Positions 43,701 through 51,061 of a stretch of 64,000 nucleotides of DNA are shown here, piece by piece. Source of the stretch: Chitinophaga costaii (GTDB taxonomy: Bacteria; Bacteroidota; Bacteroidia; Chitinophagales; Chitinophagaceae); the NCBI RefSeq assembly GCF_900094705.1, contig NZ_FMAR01000018.1:50826-114825 (forward strand), given 5' to 3'. A program made the translations under genes and the position numbers. The number at the start of each line of letters is the position of its first letter. Positions within the stretch are counted from its first letter, which is position 1. Below the pieces are notes generated by a model. That model did not search any database. It was not told where the DNA came from and saw only the letters and a list, made by a program, of their open reading frames with translations.

Positions 43701-43875
43701 GGGCTATCACGTCGCTACCGGCACCCGGGTATACCGTCGTTACCGACACGCATGGCGGAGCAATGTCGGGAAACTTCGTTATCGGAAGCGAAGTCATACC
43801 CACTACTCCCAATATCACTAGTATCAGCGAGATCACCGTAGCAAGTACTGGTCTTGTTATAAATCTTCTCAGCAT
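40714..43875 (-). CDS. RND efflux pump, HAE1 (AcrB-like) permease
   Basis: A 1053-aa inner-membrane proton/drug antiporter. It has the duplicated six-helix architecture with large periplasmic loops. Seen: the N-terminal FITRPVLATVISLILVILG, the TM4 proton-relay pair in ALVLAIGIVVDDAIVVVEAVHA, GFIPDEDQGFL, and the second-half LLSKNAILIVEYAVQRRQAGKG and MTSLAFIAGLLPLL. Length and motifs match hydrophobe/amphiphile efflux pumps. It is the middle gene of the adaptor-pump-channel operon. Substrates (antibiotics, dyes, bile salts) cannot be told apart from sequence. Confidence 0.97.
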   Translation of the reverse strand: MLRRFITRPVLATVISLILVILGVVGMTSLPITKFPDIAPPCVSVTTVYPGAGSDVIARSVAPPLEDAINGVEDMTYMTSTSSNDGTLTISVYFKLGVNPDQAAVNVQNRVSQATSQLPAEVVQYGITTVKQQNSTIMFLGIKATDTTYDETFLQNYAKINIVPELKRIHGVGQATVFGNKDYSMRIWLKPQIMASYGITPQEVAAAIQDQNLEAAPGRFGQSSDEAMEYAIKYKGKLNNPESYENIIIRAGTDGTVLKLKDVARVEFGAFNYTVGASFNKDKSVMMGIYQTAGSNANAIEIELQSKMKELSKSFPPGIAYEIPYSSKKSLDESIDQVVHTLIEAFILVFIVVFIFLQDFRSTLIPAIAVPVSIVGTFFFMQVFGFSINILTLFALVLAIGIVVDDAIVVVEAVHAKMEKRKLPARAATISAMSEITGAIISITLVMSAVFLPVGFMDGPTGVFYRQFALTLAIAILISAVNALTLSPALCALFLKDTHSHDDGDHPQKTGFGKRFFAGFNAGFNKLTNRYGLSVLFLISKKWIAFTGLALVCATLIYMAKTTPTGFIPDEDQGFLIATVTLQPGASLKRTTEAMEEGRAALSKYPFVKNVISISGLNLLTASTTSSAGVLMIQMKDLNDRGETKDINQIVGMLQGALGNIKEASFYVLSLPTVQGFGTTTGIDMVMQDRTAGSLDKFNQVTQSFLGELMKQPEVALAFTTFNTGYPQYEMEIDEMKVKQLGVNVKDLITVMQGYYGSMQASDFNRFGKYYRVMLQSAAEDRADLASLDGIAVSNKSGQMVPINTLIHMKKVYGTETIDHFNLFNSISVTVIPKPGFSTGQAIEAVNRVKAANLPTGYTTDWKGLTREEQSVGGKTAFIFILCLIFVYLLLSAQYESYILPFAVMLSIPTGLMGVFLGIKLGGVDNNIYVQVALIMLIGLLSKNAILIVEYAVQRRQAGKGLAASAIDASKARLRPIIMTSLAFIAGLLPLLRAVGPSALGNHSIGWAAVFGMLSGVVLGIFIIPVLFIVFQYIQESISGIPTQLEEDMQEHV

Positions 43876-43912
43876 AAAATATGAATATGTTTATCCCTTA
43901 TAAAGGGGAATT

Positions 43913-45055
43913 TTATTTCGTTGTATCCGGCACGATGGTCATTCCATCCTGCAAACGCTCAAATCCTTTTGAAACTACTCTGGTGCCGGGTTGCAGTCCT
44001 GCTGTTACAATATAGTCTGTACCTGTTTTGCCAGCCGTTTGTAACATCACCTGTTTTACCTTATTGCTATCATCAACGGTAAAAGCATATATTTTATCCT
44101 GTACTTCTATAGAAGAAGCGATAGGGAATAATATCACATTATCAAACTGCTGATCAATCAAAATTTTCCCGGTATTGCCAGAGCGGAGCATAGATTTGGC
44201 ATTGGGAAAAGTAGCCCGCAATGTGATAGAACCGGTTGTTTTATCAAACTGGCCTTCTATTGCTGTAATCTTTCCTTTTTCCTGATAAATGCTGCCTTCG
44301 GCCAATTGTAGTGAAACAGGAGGCGTTTTCTTCAGCATCTGTTCAGTTGTATTGCCGGGATACTGTTTTTCAAAATTTACAAAGTCTCCTTCAGCCATGC
44401 TGAAGTAGGCATTTACATTGTGTATGTCCGATAATAGGGTTAATGGTTGTGCACCTGCAGAAGATACCAGGCTTCCCAATTTAAAAGGAATACGGCCAAT
44501 GTATCCGTTTACCGGTGCTGTAATGGTGCAATACGCAACGTTGATACGCGCACTTTCCACGGCAGCCTGTGCCTGTTCTACCGTTGCTTTCGCGGCAGCA
44601 TAAGCCATTTGGGCGGTTTGCAGATTGATTTCAGAAGATACTTTGTTCTGTACCAATGGTACCGTTTTGGCCACGTTTATACGTGCAGCCTCCAGATTTG
44701 CTTCCGCGTTATGTAATGCACCAGTAGCGGTATTCAACTGTTGCCTATATACCCGGTCATCGATAAAAAACAATTGCTGGCCAGCACGCACATACGCTCC
44801 CTCATCCACAAATATTTTCTGAAGGCTGCCTGCTACCTGCGGTCTTACTTCTACATTTGTTACTCCTTCCAATGCGCTGCTATATACTTTTGTAACGGTA
44901 GCAGATCCTGGTTTTATCGTTATTACCGGTAGTTTTTGAGGTGGGGTGGCGGTTGCATTTTGGCCTTTCCCTTTACACCCTGTCATTACTACCAATACAG
45001 AAAAACACAAAAAGTAACTGGCGGTTACTGTTCTTAGTGCAATATTATATTTCAT
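43913..45055 (-). CDS. RND efflux periplasmic adaptor (membrane fusion protein)
   Basis: A 380-aa lipoprotein (FLCFSVLVVMTGC) linking pump and outer-membrane channel. It has the barrel-sandwich/lipoyl half-motifs VRPQVAGSLQKIFVDEGAYVRAGQQLFFIDD and INVAYCTITAPVNGYIGRIPFKLGSLVS on either side of a helical hairpin (AEANLEAARINVAKTVPLVQ). The beta-barrel and membrane-proximal domains follow (GSITLRATFPNAKSMLRSGNTG). It is the first gene of the operon; the promoter should lie in 45056-45392. Confidence 0.95.
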   Translation of the reverse strand: MKYNIALRTVTASYFLCFSVLVVMTGCKGKGQNATATPPQKLPVITIKPGSATVTKVYSSALEGVTNVEVRPQVAGSLQKIFVDEGAYVRAGQQLFFIDDRVYRQQLNTATGALHNAEANLEAARINVAKTVPLVQNKVSSEINLQTAQMAYAAAKATVEQAQAAVESARINVAYCTITAPVNGYIGRIPFKLGSLVSSAGAQPLTLLSDIHNVNAYFSMAEGDFVNFEKQYPGNTTEQMLKKTPPVSLQLAEGSIYQEKGKITAIEGQFDKTTGSITLRATFPNAKSMLRSGNTGKILIDQQFDNVILFPIASSIEVQDKIYAFTVDDSNKVKQVMLQTAGKTGTDYIVTAGLQPGTRVVSKGFERLQDGMTIVPDTTK

Positions 45056-45392
45056 TTTATTCTATTATATAATTAAGCCGTTTATTCATTGTCTATAGTT
45101 CAGGTAATACGGTACAAGCTCCATATCGGAGCATGTCAAATTTTTATGGCGAAAGTAAAATCCTAGTATTTTAGCATGATTTGTTAGCGTAGGCGTTCTG
45201 TATGATCAATAGAAAACATACCTACTTTCAGGCCCATTTGTCTGAATTATTATGGTACGGTTGGCAGTAAAATAATTGGTTAAGCTATTATACACTATCA
45301 TTCACTACAGTACCCATCAAAGGATAAAACCGATGGTGCAAAATTGGTTGAAAAATAAAAATTGGGAAAGGTCTGATTTCAGGAATAATTGG
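45056..45392. other. Promoter region of the efflux operon with four AATTGG elements
   Basis: 337 bp between the AraC regulator's stop and the adaptor start. It contains AATTGG at 45274, 45342, 45360 and 45387 (each first base), all on the + strand, and a small GCTCC-ATAT-CGGAGC hairpin near 45117-45131. The repeated element could be the binding half-site of the AraC regulator next to it. Confidence 0.4.
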
Positions 45393-46295
45393 TCAAAACA
45401 GGTTATTGTCTCCATTTCTAACCCATTTTTTATAAGCTGTGGGGGACATCCCTGTATGTTTTTTGAAATATTTACCAAAAAATGACTGATCGCTGAACTG
45501 CAATTCTTCGGCCACCTGTGTGACCCCTAATTGCGGATTACCCAACAACATTTTGGCTTCCGTTATTACAGCAGCGTCAATCAGCTCACTTGCATTTTTA
45601 CCGATTACCTGCTTAATTACCTTGGTAAGATGCCCGGTTGTTACAGATAATGTGGTGGCGTAAAATTGTAGCCCTCGTTCGCTTTTAACATTTTTTTGTA
45701 ATAAATTAAGGAACCGGCCTGTAAGATCCTCTTTGCGGTTTAATTTAATAGCGGTTATATCATTGTATTTCCTGAACAAAGATGTTGCTTCAAACATTAC
45801 AGCGAGGACCATATGTTGAAGTACCTCTTTTTTGAAGTAGGGGGATTGATTAGGCTGTAGTTTACGTTCAATCGTTAAAAGCAGATCTCTCAATACATGC
45901 ATTTCACTCTTGTTAATGCTATATGGAGGAGCCATACCTGAAACTGCAATGAGAAACATTTCACTGCCTGTGGCATGAATACCATTTTGCAAAAGAAAGT
46001 CCATGTTAACCACAATGCCAGTATAGGCAAAGTCTTCCGAAATTTCTTCAATTACATATACAGACTGCTGAAGGATAAAGTATAAACGTCCTACTGAACA
46101 GGTTATGGTTTCCAGGTTGCACTGAAATCGGATAAAGCCCTGGGTTACGATAAAAAAACCGCCCTCTCCAGCTCGAAAAGGTTTATTCAAAACTTCTTTA
46201 TGTATTCCTATCTGTTTTTCGGTGAAAATAATAATGGTTTCCTTGGGGTGTTTTTTGGCACTTCCATCATCCTTTTTTTGTTCAAATTGTTCCAT
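45393..46295 (-). CDS. AraC family transcriptional regulator
   Basis: A 300-aa regulator. The N-terminal part (about 20-170) is a cupin-like ligand domain (KPFRAGEGGFFIVTQGFIRFQ, CSVGRLYFILQQSVYVIEEIS). The C-terminal part is the double helix-turn-helix of AraC (GLQFYATTLSVTTGHLTKVIKQVIGKNASELI and LGVTQVAEELQFSDQSFFGKYFKKHTGMSPTAYKKW, seen in pieces). It is encoded immediately upstream of, and in the same direction as, the efflux operon, so it probably regulates it. Confidence 0.94.
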   Translation of the reverse strand: MEQFEQKKDDGSAKKHPKETIIIFTEKQIGIHKEVLNKPFRAGEGGFFIVTQGFIRFQCNLETITCSVGRLYFILQQSVYVIEEISEDFAYTGIVVNMDFLLQNGIHATGSEMFLIAVSGMAPPYSINKSEMHVLRDLLLTIERKLQPNQSPYFKKEVLQHMVLAVMFEATSLFRKYNDITAIKLNRKEDLTGRFLNLLQKNVKSERGLQFYATTLSVTTGHLTKVIKQVIGKNASELIDAAVITEAKMLLGNPQLGVTQVAEELQFSDQSFFGKYFKKHTGMSPTAYKKWVRNGDNNLF

Positions 46296-46730
46296 TAGAC
46301 TTTCTTTAATATGACATCCAGGCTGTTGTAAACAAATATATAGTTTAAGATATTATCGACCAAATAGCCTAGGACACTGAAAGCCGGGCTGGATACGGGT
46401 AATCGCAATAGGGGTACGGTAGGTGCTAGTGCCCGATAACTGTTTTCTTCGAAAATGTATATTTCTACAATAATTCAACAATGATTTGTTTTAGCGGGCT
46501 GGTGTGGCTATGATGTTTGCGCTGGGTTGTGTCGATTATTTTGCCGCAAGGAATTACGATGTACAAACCGGCATGGAGGCCAGTCCCCCCATCCCCAAAA
46601 ACTAAAAGCCCCAACGAACCTACTTAGGCTCATTTTCCTATCCTTAATTATCATTTTAGTTTAACTTATGCTTTCTTTTTATTTCTACCTCCATATAATG
46701 CTATCTTAATTATTTATTTTTACCGGGAAT
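46296..46730. other. 435-bp intergenic region between AraC regulator and APC permease
   Basis: No convincing gene. A 31-codon frame (46510-46605, MMFALGCVDYFAARNYDVQ...) follows an in-frame stop and has no clear ribosome-binding site; it may be debris. The rightmost 100 bp are AT-rich and should hold the permease promoter. Confidence 0.45.
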
Positions 46731-48074
46731 ATGAGTCAAGAGCAACTTACCCGGCGCATTACCCTATTACAAGCAACGGCTATTAATACAACAGACATGG
46801 TGGGTATAGGCCCTTTTGTAGTGCTGAGCGAAGTAGCAGCTACTATGCACGGACCCTGGTTTTTATACGCATGGCTGGCCGGTGCCCTGCTATCTTTCAT
46901 GGACGCCATGATCTGGAGCGAACTGGGTGCCACCTTCCCGGCTGCCGGTGGTAGTTATAATTTCCTGAAGGCAGGCTTTGGCGAAAAGGGCGGTAAATTG
47001 ATGAGTTTTTTATTCACCTGGCAAACGCTGATCATGGCCCCGCTGGTAATTGCCTCCGCGGCCATCGGGTTTTCACAATACGTTCAGTTTCTGCTCCCAT
47101 TAACATCCTTTACACAAAAACTTGTAAGCGGGGGCGTGGTAATCACTATTATAATATTGCTTTACCGGAAAATCGAAACCATTGGAAAGATCAGCGTGGC
47201 GTTGTGGATTGGCGTGTTGGGTACAATGGCCTGGATTATAGGCAGTGGGGTGGTGCACGGCCATTTTCTGGAACCAGTCAGGCATATCAACGACGGCTTG
47301 CAGGTAAATGCAGCTTTTGCCACAGCCCTGGGCTTTGCCAGCGTAAAAACCGTGTATAGCTACCTGGGGTACTACAATGTATGCCACCTGGGCGGCGAAA
47401 TTCAAAAGCCGGAAATCAACATTCCCCGCAGTATGTTCATCTCCATTACGGTGATCGCGGTGTTGTACCTGTGTATGAATATTAGTGTGGCTTCGGTGCT
47501 CCCATTGGCACAGATAGAAAAGAGCAAATTTGTAGTGAGTGAATTTACTGAAAAGTTATCGGGTCATACGGCGGCGGCCATTGTTACCGTACTGATTTTG
47601 TGGGTGGCGTTTGCATCGGTATTTTCCGCCACGCTGGGCTACAGTCGCGTACCTTACGCTGCGGCAAAGGATGGAGCCTTCTTCAGGATATTTGCCCGCC
47701 TGCATCCTACCAAGCACTTCCCTTACGTATCACTATTGTTCCTGGGCGCCCTGGCATTTATCTTTAGTCTTACGTTCAAATTAGAAGAAGTCATTACAGC
47801 CATCATCGCCATGCGCATACTCGTGCAATTTATTGCACAGGGCATTGGATTGTTGTTGCTGGGTAAACGGAAAGGGCGTAGCTTTTTCAAATGGCATATG
47901 CCATTCTATCCCGTACCCATCATCGTGGCCATCATTATCTGGGCGGGTATTTTCTACAGTACCGGTGTAAAGTTTATGATTGCCGGTCTTACCGCCATTG
48001 CACTAGGCCTGGTAGTATACTTCTTTAAAAATTTCGTGCAGCGCCAGCAGGCGCAACGTGCCAGCACCTTGTAA
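46731..48074 (+). CDS. APC family amino acid / polyamine permease
   Basis: A 447-aa transporter with about 12 hydrophobic helices. The N-terminal signature RRITLLQATAINTTDMVGIGPFVVLSEVAA contains the unwound TM1 motif. Further helices include GPWFLYAWLAGALLSFMDAMIWSELGATFPAAGGSYNFLK, the latter part being the conserved TM2-TM3 region of APC proteins. Substrate specificity is unknown. Single gene on this strand; a degenerate outer-membrane receptor fragment follows. Confidence 0.93.
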   Translation: MSQEQLTRRITLLQATAINTTDMVGIGPFVVLSEVAATMHGPWFLYAWLAGALLSFMDAMIWSELGATFPAAGGSYNFLKAGFGEKGGKLMSFLFTWQTLIMAPLVIASAAIGFSQYVQFLLPLTSFTQKLVSGGVVITIIILLYRKIETIGKISVALWIGVLGTMAWIIGSGVVHGHFLEPVRHINDGLQVNAAFATALGFASVKTVYSYLGYYNVCHLGGEIQKPEINIPRSMFISITVIAVLYLCMNISVASVLPLAQIEKSKFVVSEFTEKLSGHTAAAIVTVLILWVAFASVFSATLGYSRVPYAAAKDGAFFRIFARLHPTKHFPYVSLLFLGALAFIFSLTFKLEEVITAIIAMRILVQFIAQGIGLLLLGKRKGRSFFKWHMPFYPVPIIVAIIIWAGIFYSTGVKFMIAGLTAIALGLVVYFFKNFVQRQQAQRASTL

Positions 48075-48171
48075 TTACCGGCCTGCTGTACCCCGGCATG
48101 GTATAAGGGTAACAACTGGAAAACCATTTCCTTCATAAGCCAGGCTATAGTGTGCCCTGGGCGTATGGGCT

Positions 48172-48669
48172 ATGGTGCCGCTGAAAGTGAGTCACTGGTG
48201 GCAAATGAATTATAATTTTGCAGGAGGCTGGCGCGCCCTGCAAATGGATTGTTTTCGCCAGCCGGCCAGCCGGCGTTATTTTAGTTACATATTAAATTTC
48301 ACGAAAACCTTTCTGCTCCCCAAAGCCTATGCTGCCGAGCTTTCTGGTTGGTACAGCAGTACTAATTATTACGGGTCCATTCGCAATATACCTTACCTGT
48401 CTGTAAACATGGGCTTCAAAAAAATATTGCCCAACAACCAGGGCAGCCTGCAGCTCGGCATCATCAATCCTATCCGTTTTATGGGCATGAAATCCAACAT
48501 AGGTGCCACGGGAACAGATGTTTTTAAAACCAAAGGACGTGTCATGTCCTACCCGGAATCAGCACAATTTTTAATACTTAGATTTAGTTATACACGCAGC
48601 GGCGCAGGCAAGGCACCGGGCATAGCCCGTAACAGCGCCATTACAGAAAAAAACCAGGTAAGAACGTAA
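48172..48669 (+). pseudogene. C-terminal remnant of an outer-membrane beta-barrel (OMP_b-brl_3 type) protein
   Basis: The 165 codons correspond only to the last part of a TonB-receptor-like barrel of the outer membrane beta-barrel family 3 type (WWQMNYNFAGGWRALQMDCF, YILNFTKTFLLPKAYAAELSGWYSSTNYYGSIRN, YLSVNMGFKKILPNNQGSLQLGI, AQFLILRFSYTRSG). The complete protein would be some 700-900 aa. No signal peptide, plug or earlier strands are upstream, where the APC permease ends only about 100 bp away. It is a truncated leftover and unlikely to be functional. Confidence 0.8.
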
Positions 48670-48671
48670 AC

Positions 48672-48701
48672 AAAAAAAGCTTACCAGTTGCCCGGTAAGC
48701 C
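48672..48701 (-). terminator. Second (distal) terminator after the DUF6934 pair
   Basis: Arms GCTTACC (48679-48685) and GGTAAGC (48694-48700), followed on the minus strand by T7. It backs up the hairpin at 48717-48742. Confidence 0.7.
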
Positions 48702-48716
48702 TTATATACAGACAGT

Positions 48717-48742
48717 AAAAAAGCCGCTGGTGTAGCGGCTTT
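48717..48742 (-). terminator. Terminator of the small gene at 48746-48916
   Basis: Arms AAAGCCGCT (48720-48728) and AGCGGCTTT (48734-48742) with TTTTTT following on the minus strand. It lies 3 bp after the stop codon of the 56-residue gene. Confidence 0.85.
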
Positions 48743-48745
48743 CAA

Positions 48746-48916
48746 TTATTTTTTCCTTAATTTTTCAAAATCTGGAAGACCTACCTTATCGAGAAGTGCT
48801 TTAGCTTCCTCGTTTTTTTGTTGCAAGCTGGCCCTGTTTCCATAATACGGCATGTTTTTATCTCTAATGAACTTTCTCTGCGAAAGCTGCTCCATAGTGA
48901 TTTTTAACTCTTTCAT
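48746..48916 (-). CDS. Small basic protein (56 aa) paired with the DUF6934 gene
   Basis: A short frame with ATG at 48916 and TAA at 48746-48748. It starts MKELKITMEQLSQRKFIRDK, continues NMPYYGNRASLQQKNEEA and ends LLDKVGLPDFEKLRKK. It is highly charged and probably helical. It lies 30 bp after the DUF6934 stop and is followed at once by a terminator, so it is a real gene in a two-gene unit. I do not know its family; the arrangement resembles small two-gene modules such as toxin-antitoxin pairs, without proof. Confidence 0.7.
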   Translation of the reverse strand: MKELKITMEQLSQRKFIRDKNMPYYGNRASLQQKNEEAKALLDKVGLPDFEKLRKK

Positions 48917-48946
48917 ACCTACTTATTTCATTTAACCAAAAATATA

Positions 48947-49393
48947 TCATTTTACCCGGATTACCAAATACGCCCCATATTTTCCCTGCCTTTCAAATAC
49001 CTCCCAGTGCGCCCCCCGCAACCCGTAGACTTCATACCACTGGCGGATCTCGTCGAGGAACTTTGCAATGTAAATCCGATATAACCTGTTCCTGACTACC
49101 GTATTGCCCTTAATGAAAATCTGCGCCCCTGGTCGTTTGCTGGTAAAGTGAACCAATATTTCCGCCACGGTAAGCAATATCTTCATCGTGTCCCCGTTAT
49201 TCGTCACCGCATACTGGTCAAATACACCGGTATCCTCATCAATGTCCTCCAGGCTCATATTAAAAATGTCATTCCCAAAATGACTAAACGTAATCATTTT
49301 ATTGATAGGCCCCTGGGAGCCAAGGCTAGCAAAGAGGTATTGCGTATTTGGTGTATGCGCAAATTCCTCGTAGGTGTAACGTTCCATTTGCAT
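48947..49393 (-). CDS. DUF6934 family protein
   Basis: A 148-aa protein of the Bacteroidota-restricted DUF6934 type as I remember it (YTYEEFAHTPNTQYLFASLGSQGPINKMITF, NIFNMSLEDIDEDTG, VTNNGDTMKILLTVAEILVHFTSKRPGAQIFIKGNT, RLYRIYIAKFLDEI, WEVFERQGKYGAYLVIRVK). ATG codons at 49393 and 49387 are possible; the former is used. No signal peptide or membrane segment. The function is unknown; it forms a transcription unit with the 56-residue gene downstream. Confidence 0.8.
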   Translation of the reverse strand: MQMERYTYEEFAHTPNTQYLFASLGSQGPINKMITFSHFGNDIFNMSLEDIDEDTGVFDQYAVTNNGDTMKILLTVAEILVHFTSKRPGAQIFIKGNTVVRNRLYRIYIAKFLDEIRQWYEVYGLRGAHWEVFERQGKYGAYLVIRVK

Positions 49394-49490
49394 GGTGTCA
49401 AACAATGAAGGTTAAAAAATAAAATAGCTATTCTTTACTAATTTCAATAGCAAAGTTATGCTAATTTATTTAGTAATAGTTAACCTTTTG

Positions 49491-50312
49491 TTAATAACCT
49501 GCCTTCACCGCTGTCACCAGTTTAGCCTGCATAGGCACGTGGAGGTTGTGCTGGCCAAAGTGCATGCGTAATTCTTCTGCCAGTGCGGCCTCCATGGCCG
49601 GTAAGGCCTGTCCGTTCCTTTCCAGGATAGCAGTATTGGCAGGGGTGCCTTCCAGCAATCCCTTGGCCGCATCAGCAGGAGAGGGGCTAAAGCCGCTCAG
49701 GGGTACTACGGCTATATCCACTTCCCGGAAGCCCGCCGCATACAGGGAGCGTTTTATGATGTAGTCATCATGATAGCTATAAGGTAGCTCGAAGAAGCCG
49801 GGCGTATTTTCCGGGAAAAACTTGGCCACCGTATTATTGGCCAGCTTGCAGGCTGTATTGAAATTAATATCGTCCCAAACGCTGAAAATCAAAGTGCCAC
49901 CGGGTTTCAGCACCCGCAGTGCTTCCCGGAAAGCTTCCGGTTTATCTTTGAAAAACATGACCCCAAACTGGCATACCACTACCCCAAATTGCTCATCTTC
50001 CAGTGGCAGTTTTGCAGCATCCATAACTTCCCAGCGAAGGTTTATTTGTTCCCGCGTTTTCTGACGTGCTATCTGTATAGTATCCGGATGAATATCCGAT
50101 GCAATAATAGGCGTATCCGGAAATGCCGCGGTGAGCAGCCGGGTAAGTATGCCCGTACCGCAGGCCAGTTCCAGCAAGGAGGCCGGTTGTAATCGCTTCA
50201 ATCTGTCCAGCATGTCTGCCGCATAAGGTTCAAAAAGAAGGGATGATAAATACAGGTCGTAATTAACCGGAATACTACCGGCATAGGCGGTGGTTTCAGT
50301 CAGTATTTCCAT
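49491..50312 (-). CDS. Class I SAM-dependent methyltransferase
   Basis: A 273-aa Rossmann-type methyltransferase. Motif I is LLELACGTGILTRLLTAAFP; IIASDIHPDTIQIAR is the acidic-loop region; VVCQFGVMFFKDKPEAFREALRVLKPGGTLIFSVWD (seen in pieces) covers motifs II-III of the UbiE/Methyltransf_11 group. The acceptor is unknown. Single gene. Confidence 0.93.
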   Translation of the reverse strand: MEILTETTAYAGSIPVNYDLYLSSLLFEPYAADMLDRLKRLQPASLLELACGTGILTRLLTAAFPDTPIIASDIHPDTIQIARQKTREQINLRWEVMDAAKLPLEDEQFGVVVCQFGVMFFKDKPEAFREALRVLKPGGTLIFSVWDDINFNTACKLANNTVAKFFPENTPGFFELPYSYHDDYIIKRSLYAAGFREVDIAVVPLSGFSPSPADAAKGLLEGTPANTAILERNGQALPAMEAALAEELRMHFGQHNLHVPMQAKLVTAVKAGY

Positions 50313-50370
50313 AACGTGTTTTTATGCTAAGTAAACAACAAGGGTAATAGCTTCTTTTCTTTAAGATAAT

Positions 50371-50406
50371 AAAAAACTCCCGCACAAACAAGTTATGCAG
50401 GAGTTT
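50371..50406 (-). terminator. Terminator of the SCO-PepSY-TonB operon
   Basis: Stem AAACTCC (50374-50380), one mismatch, GCA paired with TGC and GGAGTTT (50400-50406); on the minus strand it is followed by a run of T. It lies about 36 bp after the SCO stop codon. Confidence 0.85.
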
Positions 50407-50441
50407 CTATAGCATCAGTGTACGAAATACCCTATGCTAGG

Positions 50442-51050
50442 CTATTCCAACGTTTTAATATCGCTGATAAGCTGATTTACTTCCCCGCGGTTCGTACCAT
50501 CATAGAATCCACGGATGCGGTTTTCGCCATCCACCAGCGCAAAGTACTGGGTGTGAATGAAGTCACCGGCGGTATCCTTGGGCGTGGCTTCGTCGGCCGA
50601 AAGCAGGTATTGCTCGCGGGCTACTGCATACAGTGCTTTTTTACTGCCGGTGAGAAACATCCAGTGCGCCGGGTCTGCATTGAATTTTTTTGCGTAAGCC
50701 GCCATGGTCGCCACACTATCAGTTTCCGGGTCTACGGTGTGCGAAAGGATAACCACCTTGGGGTCATGCAGGTAAGCATCATACACATAGCGCATGTTGG
50801 CATTCATCTTCGGGCAAATACCCTTACAGGTGGTAAAGAAATATTCCACTACGCGTACCTTGCCCGCCACGGTTTGCTCGGTAATGGTGTTACCCCGCTG
50901 ATCGGTAAAGGAAAACTTCCCGGTGAGATGACCGGGATTTCCCAGTACGGGCAGTTGTGAAGGTGGCGTCATTTTCGGAACAATCAGCACCAGGAAACCC
51001 GTGATTAAAAGCAGGAAAAACACGCTTAAAATAATGATTGTTTTTTTCAT
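50442..51050 (-). CDS. SCO1/SenC family copper chaperone-like protein
   Basis: A 202-aa thioredoxin-fold protein anchored by one N-terminal helix (IIILSVFFLLLITGFLVLIV). The copper-binding set is complete: C75 and C79 in FFTTCKGICP and H165 in DFIHTQYFALVD. SCO proteins deliver copper to cytochrome oxidase CuA or act as thiol reductases. Here the gene ends an operon with a PepSY protein and a TonB receptor rather than oxidase genes, which points to metal acquisition. Its start is 11 bp from the PepSY stop. Confidence 0.93.
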   Translation of the reverse strand: MKKTIIILSVFFLLLITGFLVLIVPKMTPPSQLPVLGNPGHLTGKFSFTDQRGNTITEQTVAGKVRVVEYFFTTCKGICPKMNANMRYVYDAYLHDPKVVILSHTVDPETDSVATMAAYAKKFNADPAHWMFLTGSKKALYAVAREQYLLSADEATPKDTAGDFIHTQYFALVDGENRIRGFYDGTNRGEVNQLISDIKTLE

Positions 51051-51061
51051 CTTATAATAAT

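Noticed and set aside
46510..46605. 31-codon frame MMFALGCVDYFAARNYDVQ... as a small gene
   Set aside because: No ribosome-binding site, an in-frame stop directly before it, and no partner gene; too little evidence.
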